A stretch of 64,000 bases of DNA from Myxococcota bacterium (GTDB lineage Bacteria; Myxococcota; B64-G9): NCBI GenBank assembly GCA_022710975.1, contig JAKLGA010000003.1, positions 186,001 through 250,000 on the forward strand. The letters run 5' to 3'. Under the pieces are notes generated by a model that was not told the origin of the DNA, made no database searches, and was given only the letters and a program-made list of their open reading frames with translations. A program made the position numbers and the translations under genes. Shown here piece by piece: positions 20,412 to 33,805 of the stretch. Every line of letters begins with the position of its first letter. The stretch's first letter is position 1.

Positions 20412-21344
20412 TCAGGGGCTCCGGCCGAAGCGCTCGAGCCACAGCCCGTGGCGCAGCCCCCGGTCGCTGACCACCAGGGAACCCGCGCCCAGCTTGTCGA
20501 GCAAGCAGAGCAGGATGGCCGCGCCGGCCGGGAGCACCTCGGCCCGCTTGGGCTCCAGCCCGGGCACGCGGGCGCGCTCCGCCACCGGGAGCGCGCTCAG
20601 CCTGGCCAGCAGCCGCTCGAGGTCGTCGCGGCCGAGGCGCTGGCCGTGCACCCGATCCGGGTCGTAGGGCTCGAGCCCGAGCTCGACCGCGGCCAGGGTG
20701 GTGGCGCTGCCTCCCACCGCCAGCAGGGCCTCGAAGGGCAGCTCGGGCCGCACCGCCGCCAGGCCCTCGTCCGCCAGGAAGGCCCGCAGCGCCGCCAGCT
20801 CCGCGGGGGCGATGGGGTCGGAGCGCAGGAAGCGCTCGGTGAGCGTCACCACGCCGACCTCCAGGCTGGAGCGCCAGTCGACGCGGGGCACGTCGCCGCC
20901 CTGGCCGAAGGTCACCTCGGTGCTGCCCCCGCCCGGGTCCACCACCGCCAGGCGCCCGGCCCGCACCGGTAGCTCGGCGGTCACCCCCAGGAAGGTCAGC
21001 CGGGCCTCCTCCTCGCCCGGGATGGCCTCGAGCTCGAAGCCCGCCTCGGCCCGGGCGCGCGCGATGAACTCCGCGGCGTTGGTCGCCGTGCGCAGGCACA
21101 TGGTGCCCACGGCCGCGGCGCGGGTGACGCCGAGGGCCCGGGCCCGGCTGGCGAACTCGCGCAGCGCCGCCAGGGTCCGCTCCGCGCCGGGCGCGCCGAT
21201 GCGCCCCTCGGCGAGCAGCCCCTGCCCCAGCCGGGTCACGCGGGAGAGATCGAGCAGTCGCTCCAGGCGGCCGTCCGCCGTCCTCCGGGCGACCAGCATG
21301 AGCACCGAGTTGGTGCCCACGTCCAGCGCGGCGCAGGGGTCCAT
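20412..21344 (-). CDS. Ppx/GppA family phosphatase
   Basis: A 310-residue member of the exopolyphosphatase / guanosine pentaphosphatase family (actin-like ATPase fold). Visible motifs are ALDVGTNSVLMLV at the N-terminus (phosphate loop 1), the Glu-containing GEEEARLTFLG, DPGGGSTEV (loop 2) and GGSATTLAA (adenosine region). It is short, with no C-terminal HD domain, so it is the single-fold type. It lies 20 bases after atpF and is probably cotranscribed with the F0 genes. Polyphosphate or (p)ppGpp hydrolysis cannot be told apart from sequence. Confidence 0.9.
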   Translation of the reverse strand: MDPCAALDVGTNSVLMLVARRTADGRLERLLDLSRVTRLGQGLLAEGRIGAPGAERTLAALREFASRARALGVTRAAAVGTMCLRTATNAAEFIARARAEAGFELEAIPGEEEARLTFLGVTAELPVRAGRLAVVDPGGGSTEVTFGQGGDVPRVDWRSSLEVGVVTLTERFLRSDPIAPAELAALRAFLADEGLAAVRPELPFEALLAVGGSATTLAAVELGLEPYDPDRVHGQRLGRDDLERLLARLSALPVAERARVPGLEPKRAEVLPAGAAILLCLLDKLGAGSLVVSDRGLRHGLWLERFGRSP

Positions 21345-21364
21345 GGCTCCCCCCCCGATCGGCT

Positions 21365-21868
21365 TCAGTGGCGGCGCAGGTTCTGCGGCAGGCTGGCGAT
21401 GTAGTCCTTGACCACGCGGCGGTGGCTGTCGGCGTCGAGGCTCTTCTCGAGCAGGTGGGTGGCGGCCGCCATGGCCAGCTCCACGGCCTCCAGGCGCACC
21501 TCGTCCATGGCGCGCCGGCGGTCCTCGTCGACCTGCTGGCGGGCGCGGCTGGCGATCTCGGTCGCCTCCTTGCGGGCCTTCTCCAGCAGCTCCGCGGCGC
21601 CGCGCTCGGACTCCTCCCGCACCCGCTTCATGGCCTCGGCCATCTCCTGCCGCTGCACGTCGAGCAGCGCGCGCTGCTCGGCCAGCGCCTTCTCGCTGTC
21701 GGCCTTGACCCGCTCGGCGGTCTCCAGCGACTCGCGGATGCGCTTCTCGCGCTCGGCCACCGCGCCCAGCAGCGGTTTCCACGCCAGCCGCTTGAGCAGG
21801 AACAGCAGGCACACGAAGATGATCAGCGTCCACAGGATGACGCCCGGATCGATCTGCATCAGGGCCAT
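21365..21868 (-). CDS. atpF: ATP synthase F0 subunit b
   Basis: The peripheral stalk subunit linking F0 to F1. It has 167 residues: one N-terminal membrane helix (about 9-26), then a long charged, heptad-patterned helix (about 35-150) that would form the dimeric stalk. The start at 21868 has GGAGGT eight bases upstream. It is separated from atpE by about 100 bases that contain a hairpin. The usual next genes (delta and F1 alpha, gamma, beta, epsilon) are absent here; a phosphatase gene follows instead. Confidence 0.93.
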   Translation of the reverse strand: MALMQIDPGVILWTLIIFVCLLFLLKRLAWKPLLGAVAEREKRIRESLETAERVKADSEKALAEQRALLDVQRQEMAEAMKRVREESERGAAELLEKARKEATEIASRARQQVDEDRRRAMDEVRLEAVELAMAAATHLLEKSLDADSHRRVVKDYIASLPQNLRRH

Positions 21869-21922
21869 GCCCGAACCTCCCGCGAAAGGGACGCCTGCCC
21901 GGGGCCGAGCGCGCGGCTCCCG

Positions 21923-21939
21923 CCAGCGCCAGGCGCTGG
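21923..21939 (-). promoter_or_regulatory. Hairpin between atpE and atpF
   Basis: CCAGCGCCAGGCGCTGG is a near-perfect palindrome around one central base. In RNA it would form a stem of at least six base pairs with a five-base loop. No T run follows, so it is not a standard terminator. Its place after the c-subunit gene, whose product is needed in many copies, suggests mRNA stabilisation or attenuation. Confidence 0.4.
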
Positions 21940-21968
21940 AGGGCATGAGCGCGGGCGGCCCGCCGAGA

Positions 21969-22196
21969 TCAGGACTTGAACGCCAGCAGGATGCAGACGA
22001 CCTCGGCGAACAGGGTCACGCCCTCGATCAGGGCGGCCGCGATGATCATCGAGGTCCGGATCTCGTTGGTCGCGGACGGCTGCCGCGCCGTGCCCTGCAT
22101 GGCGCCCTCGGCCAGGCGGCCGATGCCCAGGCCTCCGCCGATGACCGCCAACCCCGCTCCCAGCCCAGCGCCCAGCCACGCAAGTCCAGCACCCAT
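21969..22196 (-). CDS. atpE: ATP synthase F0 subunit c
   Basis: A 75-residue proteolipid that forms the rotor ring. Two hydrophobic helices with a Gly-rich first helix (GLGAGLAVIGGGLGIG) are joined by a polar loop near RQPSATNE. The ion-binding carboxylate is Glu58 in ALIEGVTLF. The residues that mark sodium-binding rings (Gln in helix 1, Ser/Thr after the Glu) are absent, so proton coupling is inferred. AGGAGG stands just upstream of the ATG. Confidence 0.96.
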   Translation of the reverse strand: MGAGLAWLGAGLGAGLAVIGGGLGIGRLAEGAMQGTARQPSATNEIRTSMIIAAALIEGVTLFAEVVCILLAFKS

Positions 22197-22253
22197 GATC
22201 GAGCCTCCTTGTCCCTGTTCCCTCGAGGGATGGTTGAGTGACTCCTACGCGCC

Positions 22254-23138
22254 TCAGTGTTTCGCGCCGTGCGACGGCTCCTCGTGCTCGTCGGCGTGGT
22301 GCCCGGCCACCAGCAGCCCGATGAACAGCGAGGTCAACATGGTGAAGATGTAGGCCTGCAGCAGCGCCACGAACAGCTCGAGGACGTACATGAACACGCC
22401 GAAGGCCACGGTCACCGGGGCGATGATCCAGCCCAGGATGAAGATGAGCCCGATCAGGCTCAGGATGACCACGTGGCCGGCCAGCATGTTGGCGAACAGG
22501 CGGATGCACAGCGCGAAGGGCTTGGCGAACACGCCCAGGAGCTCCACCAGGAACATGATGGGCGCGAGCCAGAAGGGCACGCCGGGCGGGATCAGGTGCT
22601 TCAGGTACCCGAACACCCCCAGCTCGCGGATGCCGGCGTACTGGATGAGCAGGAACGACATGAAGGCCAGGGTGGCGGTCACCCCCAGGTTGCCGGTGGC
22701 GGTCGAGCCGTAGGGCACCAGCCCGATCAGGTTGCAGGTCACGATGAAGAAGAAGGTGGTGCACAGGTAGGGGGTGTACTGCTCGGCGGCCTTGGGCCCC
22801 ATGGTGCCCTTGGCGATGTCGTCCCGGATGAACAGCACCACGGCCTCGACCACGTTGGCGAGCCCGCGCGGCACCAGGCCCAGCCCGCGCCGCACCCTCC
22901 AGACCATCATCAGCAGCAGCAGGGCCGCCAGCAGCATCATGACCACGTGCTTGGTCAGCGACAGCTCGATGCGCACGCCGCCGAGCTCGAAGCCGGGCAG
23001 CTCGGGCAGCCCGACGGCGTGGCCGGCCAGGTGGTCGAGGGAGGTGAAGGGCAGCTCCACCTGCCGCCCGTTGGTCAGGTGGTGGAGGATCATGTCCCCG
23101 ACGGCCTGGCCCATGTTCTCCGCGACTTCCGCATGCAT
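22254..23138 (-). CDS. atpB: ATP synthase F0 subunit a
   Basis: The proton-channel stator subunit, 294 residues with five to six membrane helices. The essential Arg is Arg223 in IRLFANMLAGHVV. An N-terminal periplasmic stretch of about 60 residues precedes the first helix, and the C-terminus carries a His/Glu-rich tail. The start at 23138 lies five bases after the end of the atpI-like gene. The upstream GGGGAG is rather distant, so coupled translation is likely. Confidence 0.95.
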   Translation of the reverse strand: MHAEVAENMGQAVGDMILHHLTNGRQVELPFTSLDHLAGHAVGLPELPGFELGGVRIELSLTKHVVMMLLAALLLLMMVWRVRRGLGLVPRGLANVVEAVVLFIRDDIAKGTMGPKAAEQYTPYLCTTFFFIVTCNLIGLVPYGSTATGNLGVTATLAFMSFLLIQYAGIRELGVFGYLKHLIPPGVPFWLAPIMFLVELLGVFAKPFALCIRLFANMLAGHVVILSLIGLIFILGWIIAPVTVAFGVFMYVLELFVALLQAYIFTMLTSLFIGLLVAGHHADEHEEPSHGAKH

Positions 23139-23143
23139 GCTGG

Positions 23144-23518
23144 CTAGACTCCCCGGGTCGCGCGCCGGCTGCTCGCCAGCCCGCCGACCTCGATCATCTG
23201 GAACAGCACCACGCCCACCATCAGTCCACCCACGAAGCCCACCGCGTCGAGCCGGGTCAGCCCGGCCACCAGGGCCACGGCCACGCCGGCCACCACGAGC
23301 CGCACCAGCATGCCACCCACCACCAGGACCAGGAAGGCCTGCGATCCGGCCTTCAGCGCCCGGCCCGCGCTCCACAGCCCGGCCAGGCCCAGCGCGCCCG
23401 CCAGCCCGAAGCCCACCATCGCTCCGGCCGGCCAGCTCTCCCAGCCCTCAGCCAGCAGGCCGAGCGCCGAGGCGCCGCCCAGCCACAGCCCGAGCATGGC
23501 CAGCGTTGCCCACAGCAC
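23144..23518 (-). CDS. AtpI-like membrane protein
   Basis: A 124-residue protein with about four hydrophobic helices, placed where AtpI sits in most F-type ATPase operons. AtpI-type proteins help assemble the c-ring. Sequence identity to AtpI is not obvious, so the call rests on size, topology and position. The GTG start at 23518 follows GGAGAGGG. Confidence 0.7.
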   Translation of the reverse strand: MLWATLAMLGLWLGGASALGLLAEGWESWPAGAMVGFGLAGALGLAGLWSAGRALKAGSQAFLVLVVGGMLVRLVVAGVAVALVAGLTRLDAVGFVGGLMVGVVLFQMIEVGGLASSRRATRGV

Positions 23519-23538
23519 GCTACGACCCTCTCCGCCTG

Positions 23539-23775
23539 TCAGCGCCCCGGCGGCCCGCCTGCCCGCTTCCGGCCCAGGCTGAAGACCACCTTGAAGAAGT
23601 GGTAGAAGCCTGCGGCCATGCCGAGCAGCGAACCGGCCAGCAGCAACCAGGGCTCCGTGCCCCAGCGTTCGTCGAGCCAGCGGCCCAGGAGCACTCCGGA
23701 CACCAGAAAGACAACGAACACCAGGCCGATGTCCAGGTAGGGCGCGACCTTCCCCAACGGAACGCCGTAGCCCAC
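23539..23775 (-). CDS. AtpZ/AtpI-type ATP synthase accessory protein
   Basis: A 78-residue protein with two membrane helices around LDIGLVFVVFLVSGVLLGRWLD and LLLAGSLLGMAAGFYHFFK, the pattern of the F0F1-ATPase gene 1 (AtpZ-like) family. The GTG at 23775 is chosen because AGGAG stands seven bases before it; a TTG at 23805 is a longer alternative with no ribosome site. First gene of the F0 operon. AtpZ-type proteins are linked to assembly or ion supply of the synthase. Confidence 0.72.
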   Translation of the reverse strand: MGYGVPLGKVAPYLDIGLVFVVFLVSGVLLGRWLDERWGTEPWLLLAGSLLGMAAGFYHFFKVVFSLGRKRAGGPPGR

Positions 23776-23805
23776 GACGCGGCTCCTCGAGCCACCAGCA
23801 TCCAA

Positions 23806-24005
23806 CGAACCGTGCCGCGCCCTCGCCCGGGGTGGCCCGCGCCGGCCCGTTCGGCCAGCATGCTCCAGGGCCAGGGTGCGATCAGCAGGCAGGCATATCA
23901 GCCTTTGATAACTGAATCAATATTTTTCGATCGCCCCGCGGACAATAGAAAAACGCTTTCCAGACAAGATATTACAAGAGTTCGGACCGGGCTGTAGCTG
24001 GTGGC
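23806..24005. other. AT-rich intergenic region upstream of the F0 operon
   Basis: About 200 bases between the start of the ATP synthase cluster and the end of the TPR lipoprotein gene, both on the minus strand. The AT-rich core (23895-23990) must carry the F0 promoter. The best candidate is TTGATT with TATGCC 17 bases later on the minus strand. An inverted repeat TTGAT-N6-ATCAA (about 23904-23920) overlaps it and may be an operator. No terminator with a T run is evident. Confidence 0.35.
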
Positions 24006-25133
24006 TCAGGGCGCCGCGGGCGCGGGTTCAGGTGCGGGTGCAGGTGCAGGTGCAGGCTCCGGCTGGGCGGGGTCGGGCGGCGGCGCGGGCGCGGGCTCGG
24101 GTTTGGGCTCGGGCTTGGGCTCGGCCTGGGTGTCGGGTCCCTTGGGCGCGTCCGGCTCCGCCTTCGGCTTCTGCGGCTTGTAGTTGGCGGGCGGCTTCAG
24201 CTCGGGCTCGTCCCCGGGCTTGCGGGGCGGCAGCGCGGTGCGCACGGGCTCCCCGGGCTGCGGCTGGACCGAGGCGGGCGCGAGCAGCACCGAGCCCGCC
24301 AGGGGGTTGGGCAGCGGGGTGGCCGCGTCGCTGCCCTCGCGCATGCGCTGCCGGAGGACGGTGAGCTGGTGCTGGACGATGTCCGGCCGGGTGTGGTCCT
24401 TGAGCGCCGCCAGGAAGGCGCGCTCGGCGGCGGGCAGATCGCCCAGGTCCTGGTAGCACAGCCCGAGCTCGAACTGGCTGCGGGCGCGCAGCGAGGCCTC
24501 CGGGGCCACGGCCAGCAGCTCCTGGTGGGCCTGGGCGGACTCGGCCACCTTGCCCTCGACGTAGTAGGAGTTGGCGATGAGCAGGCGCGCCTCGGCCTGG
24601 TACTTGGAGTCCGCGTGCTTGGACAGCAGCAGACGCGCCTCGGAGCGCGCCTGATCGTGCTCGCCCAGCAGGAAGTAGCACTGGGCGATGCGGTAGTGGA
24701 AGCCGGGCGTGGCCGGGTGATCGGGGAACTCGCTGACCAGCCGCTCGTACTCCAGGGCCGCGGAGCGGTAGTCGTGCAACCGGTCGTGGAAGATGTCGCC
24801 GATCTCCTGGCGGGCCTCGAAGGCGTGGGGCGCGTCCGGGTGCGCCTTGATCGCCTCGCGCAGGCGCGCCACCGCCCGGCGGGGCTGGTTCAGGTACAGG
24901 TGATCGATCCGCCCGGTCTGGTACAGGGCCTTGGAGCGCCAGACCGCGGCGTCGGCCCGCTGCGAGCGATCCATGTCGCGCGCGAGCGACAGGAAGTGGG
25001 CCTCGGCGTCCTCGAAGCGGTTCTCGTACAGCAGGTCGAGCCCCTCCTCGAAACGGGCCGAGAGATCCCCGTCCTGGCAAGCCAGGGCGGTGGCCAGGGC
25101 CAGGAGCGCGAGGGTGAGAGAGGCTCGTTTCAT
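24006..25133 (-). CDS. TPR-repeat lipoprotein with Pro/Ala-rich tail
   Basis: A 375-residue lipoprotein: signal peptide with Cys19 after ATALA, then at least six tetratricopeptide-like helical pairs (about 25-265) as in BamD/YbgF-type proteins that scaffold envelope complexes. The last 100 residues are low-complexity Pro, Ala, Lys and Glu, ending in a (PA)n tract encoded by a GGTGCA-like DNA repeat. The ATG at 25133 has no ribosome site. A 4x7-bp tandem repeat fills the 44-base gap after gyrA, so translation may depend on read-through from gyrA. Function beyond protein-protein contact is not readable. Confidence 0.85.
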   Translation of the reverse strand: MKRASLTLALLALATALACQDGDLSARFEEGLDLLYENRFEDAEAHFLSLARDMDRSQRADAAVWRSKALYQTGRIDHLYLNQPRRAVARLREAIKAHPDAPHAFEARQEIGDIFHDRLHDYRSAALEYERLVSEFPDHPATPGFHYRIAQCYFLLGEHDQARSEARLLLSKHADSKYQAEARLLIANSYYVEGKVAESAQAHQELLAVAPEASLRARSQFELGLCYQDLGDLPAAERAFLAALKDHTRPDIVQHQLTVLRQRMREGSDAATPLPNPLAGSVLLAPASVQPQPGEPVRTALPPRKPGDEPELKPPANYKPQKPKAEPDAPKGPDTQAEPKPEPKPEPAPAPPPDPAQPEPAPAPAPAPEPAPAAP

Positions 25134-25142
25134 TCGTGCTTC

Positions 25143-25170
25143 GTGCGACGTGCGACGTGCGACGTGCGAC
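25143..25170. repeat. Four exact tandem copies of a 7-bp unit
   Basis: GTGCGAC is repeated four times without change between the gyrA stop and the TPR lipoprotein start. Seven-base units are not codon-preserving, and this one lies outside coding sequence. Copy number could vary by slippage and would change the spacing upstream of the lipoprotein start. Confidence 0.9.
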
Positions 25171-25177
25171 GCCGGTT

Positions 25178-27778
<2,601 letters not shown>

Positions 27779-27796
27779 GGGCTCATCCGTCTCCCG

Positions 27797-28810
27797 CTAC
27801 CACCGCACCACGCTGGCGGCCCAGGTGAAGCCGGCCCCGAAGGAGGCCAGCACCACCAGGTCGCCCCGCTTGAGCCGCCCCTGGTCCTCCGCGTCGCGGA
27901 GGGCCAGCGGGATGCTGGCCGCGGTGGTGTTGCCGATGGTCTCGATGTTGCTGAACACCTTCTCCTCGGGCAGCCCGAGCTGGGCCGCCACCGCCTCGGT
28001 GATGCGCTGGTTGGCCTGGTGCGGCACGAACAGCGCGAGCTCCGAGAGCTCGTGGCCGCTGGCCGAGAGCGCCTCGTGGATCACCTCGGGCATGCGAGAC
28101 ACGGCCATGGTGAACACGTGCCGCCCGTTCATGCGGGTGAAGTGCTTGCCCTCGTCCAGCATGGCGTGGGTCAGGCGCGCCGGCACCGCGCGCGAGTTGG
28201 GCGCCTCGATCCACAGGCTCTTGGCGTAGCGCCCGTCCGCGTGCAGCCGGGTGGCGAGCACCCCGCGGCCCGCCTCGCTGGGCCCCAGCAGCAGCGCCCC
28301 GGCCCCGTCGCCGAACAGGCAGGTCACGTCCCGCCCGGCGGTCGACAGATCCAGCCCGGTCGAGTGGATCTCCGCGCCCACCAGCAGCACCCGCCGGTAC
28401 TGGCCCAGGCGGATCCAGGCGTCGGCGATGGACAGCCCGTACAGGAACCCGGAGCACTGGTTGCGCACGTCGAGGGCCGGGATGCCCGGCAGGCCCAGGT
28501 GCTGCTGCAGGAAGCAGCCCGAGCCGGGGAAGTGGTGGTCGGGCGAGAGGGTGGCGAAGATGATGCACTCGACGTCCTCGAGCCGGGCCGAGGCCCGCTC
28601 CAGGGCCTGCTTCACGGCCGGCACGGCCAGCTCGCTCGCGCCCGTGTCCTCGGAGATCCAGCGCCGCGCGCGGATGCCGGTGCGCTCGACGATCCAGGCG
28701 TCGGAGGTCTCCATCCACTGGGTCAGATCCTGGTTGGTGACCACCCGCGCGGGCAGGTTGCCGCCCACGCCCAGGATCATCGCGCCAGGCTGTGCCCTGT
28801 CGCCGCCCAC
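27797..28810 (-). CDS. fabH: 3-oxoacyl-[acyl-carrier-protein] synthase III
   Basis: Starts type II fatty acid synthesis by condensing an acyl-CoA with malonyl-ACP. It has the thiolase fold with the KAS III triad: Cys in RNQCSGFLYGL, His in PHQANQRI and Asn in TIGNTTAASIP. The GTG at 28810 is preferred because GGAGG stands about seven bases upstream, giving 337 residues; an internal ATG at 28780 matches the usual family N-terminus better (327 residues) but has no good ribosome site. Its place between gyrB and gyrA, with 16- and 18-base gaps, implies cotranscription with gyrase. Confidence 0.93.
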   Translation of the reverse strand: MGGDRAQPGAMILGVGGNLPARVVTNQDLTQWMETSDAWIVERTGIRARRWISEDTGASELAVPAVKQALERASARLEDVECIIFATLSPDHHFPGSGCFLQQHLGLPGIPALDVRNQCSGFLYGLSIADAWIRLGQYRRVLLVGAEIHSTGLDLSTAGRDVTCLFGDGAGALLLGPSEAGRGVLATRLHADGRYAKSLWIEAPNSRAVPARLTHAMLDEGKHFTRMNGRHVFTMAVSRMPEVIHEALSASGHELSELALFVPHQANQRITEAVAAQLGLPEEKVFSNIETIGNTTAASIPLALRDAEDQGRLKRGDLVVLASFGAGFTWAASVVRW

Positions 28811-28826
28811 GTCTCCCTCCGCCCGG

Positions 28827-31533
<2,707 letters not shown>

Positions 31534-32703
31534 ATGGACACCACGTTCCTCCACGGCAAGATCATCCTCGAGGATCGCGTCCTCGAGGACGGCGCGGTCG
31601 TCGTCCAGCAGGGCGCCATCGCCTGGCTCGGGCCCACCTCGGTCCTCCAGAACAAGCCCGAACCGAGCGTGGACCTGGGCGGCTTCTACCTCTGCCCGGG
31701 CTTCATCGACCTGCACGTGCACGGCGGCGGCGGGGTGGACTCCATGGTGGGAGATCCCGAGGCGCTGAAGACCATCGTGCGCACCCACGAGGCCTTCGGC
31801 ACCACCTCGCTGTGCCTGGCGACCCTGTCCGCGCCCATCGACCAGCTCCACCGCGCGCTGGCCTCCATCCACCAGCTGGCCGCCCGGGGCACCGGCGGGG
31901 CGCGCCTGCTGGGCTCCTACCTCGAGGGCCCGTTCATCAACCCGGCCCGCTGCGGCCCCCACCCGGTGGAGCACATCCTGGAGCCGGACCTGCGCTGCCT
32001 GCAGTCCTGCGCCCTGGCGGCTGGAGGCTGGCTGCGCGTGGTCAGCCTGGCGCCCGAGATGCCGGACGCCGACAAGCTCATCCGCTGGACGGTCCACGAC
32101 ATGGGCCTGATCGCCGCCATCGGCCACACCAGCGCCACCTGCGAGCAGACCGAGGCGGCCATCCAGGCCGGCTGCCGGCTGTGCACCCACCTGTTCAACA
32201 ACATGATGCCCTTCCACCACCGCGATCCGAACGCGGCCGGGGCCGTGCTGGCCTCGCAGGCGGCCGTGGCGGAGCTGGTCATGGAGCCGACCCACGTGCA
32301 CCCGGCCGCGGCGCGCATCGCGCTGCGCTGCCTGGGCGCGGATCGCCTGGCGCTGATCACCGACGCCACCTCCGTGGTCGGCTCCCCGGACGGGACCGGC
32401 CTGCACGGCGGCCGCAGGGTGATCTTCCAGGACGGCGTGGCCCAGTTCGAGGACGGGCACCTGGCGGGCAGCGCGCTGACCATGATCGACGCCGTGCGGG
32501 CCTTCATCTCCCAGGCCGGGGTCGAGCCGGCCGTGGCCGTGCGCTGCGCCTCCCTGGTGCCCGCGCGCCTGCTGGGCATCGGCGATCGCCTGGGCAGCAT
32601 CGCGGTCGGCAAGCACGCCGATCTGCTGGTGCTCGATCCCTCGGACCTGCGGGTGCTGCAGACCTACGTGGGCGGCGCGCGGATCTACAAGACCGACTAC
32701 TGA
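31534..32703 (+). CDS. nagA: N-acetylglucosamine-6-phosphate deacetylase
   Basis: Removes acetate from GlcNAc-6-phosphate, feeding cell-wall sugar into glycolysis or new murein. A 389-residue amidohydrolase-fold enzyme: N-terminal metal-site HVHGGGG, LEGPF with the metal-binding Glu, GHTSAT and HLFNNM with metal and substrate His residues, and the catalytic Asp in ITDA. All expected motifs are present. The gene is on the plus strand between recF and gyrB, opposite to its neighbours, and its last seven bases overlap the end of recF. It fits functionally with the murein-recycling genes at 13-17.5 kb. Confidence 0.95.
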   Translation: MDTTFLHGKIILEDRVLEDGAVVVQQGAIAWLGPTSVLQNKPEPSVDLGGFYLCPGFIDLHVHGGGGVDSMVGDPEALKTIVRTHEAFGTTSLCLATLSAPIDQLHRALASIHQLAARGTGGARLLGSYLEGPFINPARCGPHPVEHILEPDLRCLQSCALAAGGWLRVVSLAPEMPDADKLIRWTVHDMGLIAAIGHTSATCEQTEAAIQAGCRLCTHLFNNMMPFHHRDPNAAGAVLASQAAVAELVMEPTHVHPAAARIALRCLGADRLALITDATSVVGSPDGTGLHGGRRVIFQDGVAQFEDGHLAGSALTMIDAVRAFISQAGVEPAVAVRCASLVPARLLGIGDRLGSIAVGKHADLLVLDPSDLRVLQTYVGGARIYKTDY

Positions 32704-33785
32704 CGCGCGAGCAGCCTCCCGTCGCGCACCTCGAAGACCCGCGCCGCGCCCCGGAGCTCCCCGAGCAGCCCCGCGTCCGTGGTGGTCACCAGCACCTGCC
32801 CGGCCAGCGCCCCCACCCGCTCGAACAGCCGCCGGCGGTTGCCGGCGTCCAGCTCGCTGGAGACGTCGTCCAGGAGCAGCACCGGCTGCTCGGCCCCGCC
32901 GCCCACCACCTCGTCGACCAGCGCGAGCAGCAACGCCACCGCCAGGGTCCGCTGCTGCCCCTGGGAGGCGAAGCGCCGCGCGGGCTGGCCGTCCAGCCCG
33001 AGCTCGAGATCGTCGAGCTGCGGCCCGACCCCGGTCGCGCCCCTGCGGCGATCACGCTCCAGGCCGGCCTGCAGCTCGCCGAGCAGGCCCCGCTCCCCGC
33101 CGGCCTCGCGCCACCCGGCCTGCAGCCCCAGCCCGGCCGCGGCCGGCCGCCCCAGCAGCTCGCCGCACACCCGCTGGAAGGCCGGGCCCAGGCGCTCCAC
33201 GCACGCGCGCCGCCGGGCGGTCAGTTCGGCGCCCAGGCGCGCGAGCGTCTCGGAGAAGGCCGAGAGCTCCTCGGGCTGGAAGCGGCCCGTACGCAGCAGG
33301 CGGTTGCGGGCGCGCAGCGCCAGGGAGAAGTCCCTGGCCAGCAGCAGGTGGGCCGGCTGGAGCAGGAATGCGGCCCGGTCCAGGAAGCGCCGCCGCTGGG
33401 CGGGGGCGCCCTTGACCATGGCCAGATCGTCCGGGGTGAAGGCCACCGCCTGGAGCTGGCCCAGGAACTCGGCCGGGTCGCGGGCCGGCCGCTCCCCGAG
33501 CCAGGTGCGCCGGCCGCCCGGCTCGAGCACCAGGCGCAGCGCCAGGGGGGCCCGACCGACGGTGAGCTGGGCCCGGAGCTCGGCCCGGGCCAGGCCGTGG
33601 CCGATGATCTCGCGCAGCCGGCAGGCGCGGAACGAGCGCAGGCTGGACAGCAGGTGGATCGCCTCCAGGGCGTTGGTCTTGCCCTGGCCGTTGTCGCCGT
33701 GGAGCAGGTTGAGGCCCGCGCCCAGCTCCACGCTCTGCGTGGCCAGGTTGCGGAAACCCTCGAGCTGCAGGCTGCGGACGATCAA
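32697..33785 (-). CDS. recF: DNA replication and repair protein RecF
   Basis: An SMC-like ATPase that helps load RecA at gaps and supports fork restart. It has 362 residues with the Walker A motif GDNGQGKTN (30-38), an ABC-type signature near ASQGQQRT, and Walker B LLLDDVSSELD. The N-terminus IVRSLQLEGFRNL is typical, so the TTG at 33785 is taken as start even though no ribosome site is visible; it lies 20 bases after dnaN and may be coupled to it. Third gene of dnaA-dnaN-recF. Confidence 0.94.
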   Translation of the reverse strand: MIVRSLQLEGFRNLATQSVELGAGLNLLHGDNGQGKTNALEAIHLLSSLRSFRACRLREIIGHGLARAELRAQLTVGRAPLALRLVLEPGGRRTWLGERPARDPAEFLGQLQAVAFTPDDLAMVKGAPAQRRRFLDRAAFLLQPAHLLLARDFSLALRARNRLLRTGRFQPEELSAFSETLARLGAELTARRRACVERLGPAFQRVCGELLGRPAAAGLGLQAGWREAGGERGLLGELQAGLERDRRRGATGVGPQLDDLELGLDGQPARRFASQGQQRTLAVALLLALVDEVVGGGAEQPVLLLDDVSSELDAGNRRRLFERVGALAGQVLVTTTDAGLLGELRGAARVFEVRDGRLLARQ

Positions 33786-33805
33786 AGGACGGCCAGCGAG
33801 GGGAC

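Noticed and set aside
23904-23920. TTGAT...ATCAA inverted repeat as an FNR box
   Set aside because: FNR sites have a four-base spacer; here it is six, so the match is to half-sites only. It is kept as a possible operator but not called FNR.
24030-24060. GGTGCA-type short tandem repeat at the end of the TPR lipoprotein gene
   Set aside because: It only encodes the Pro-Ala tail in frame. Imperfect and GC-driven, with no sign of a separate function.
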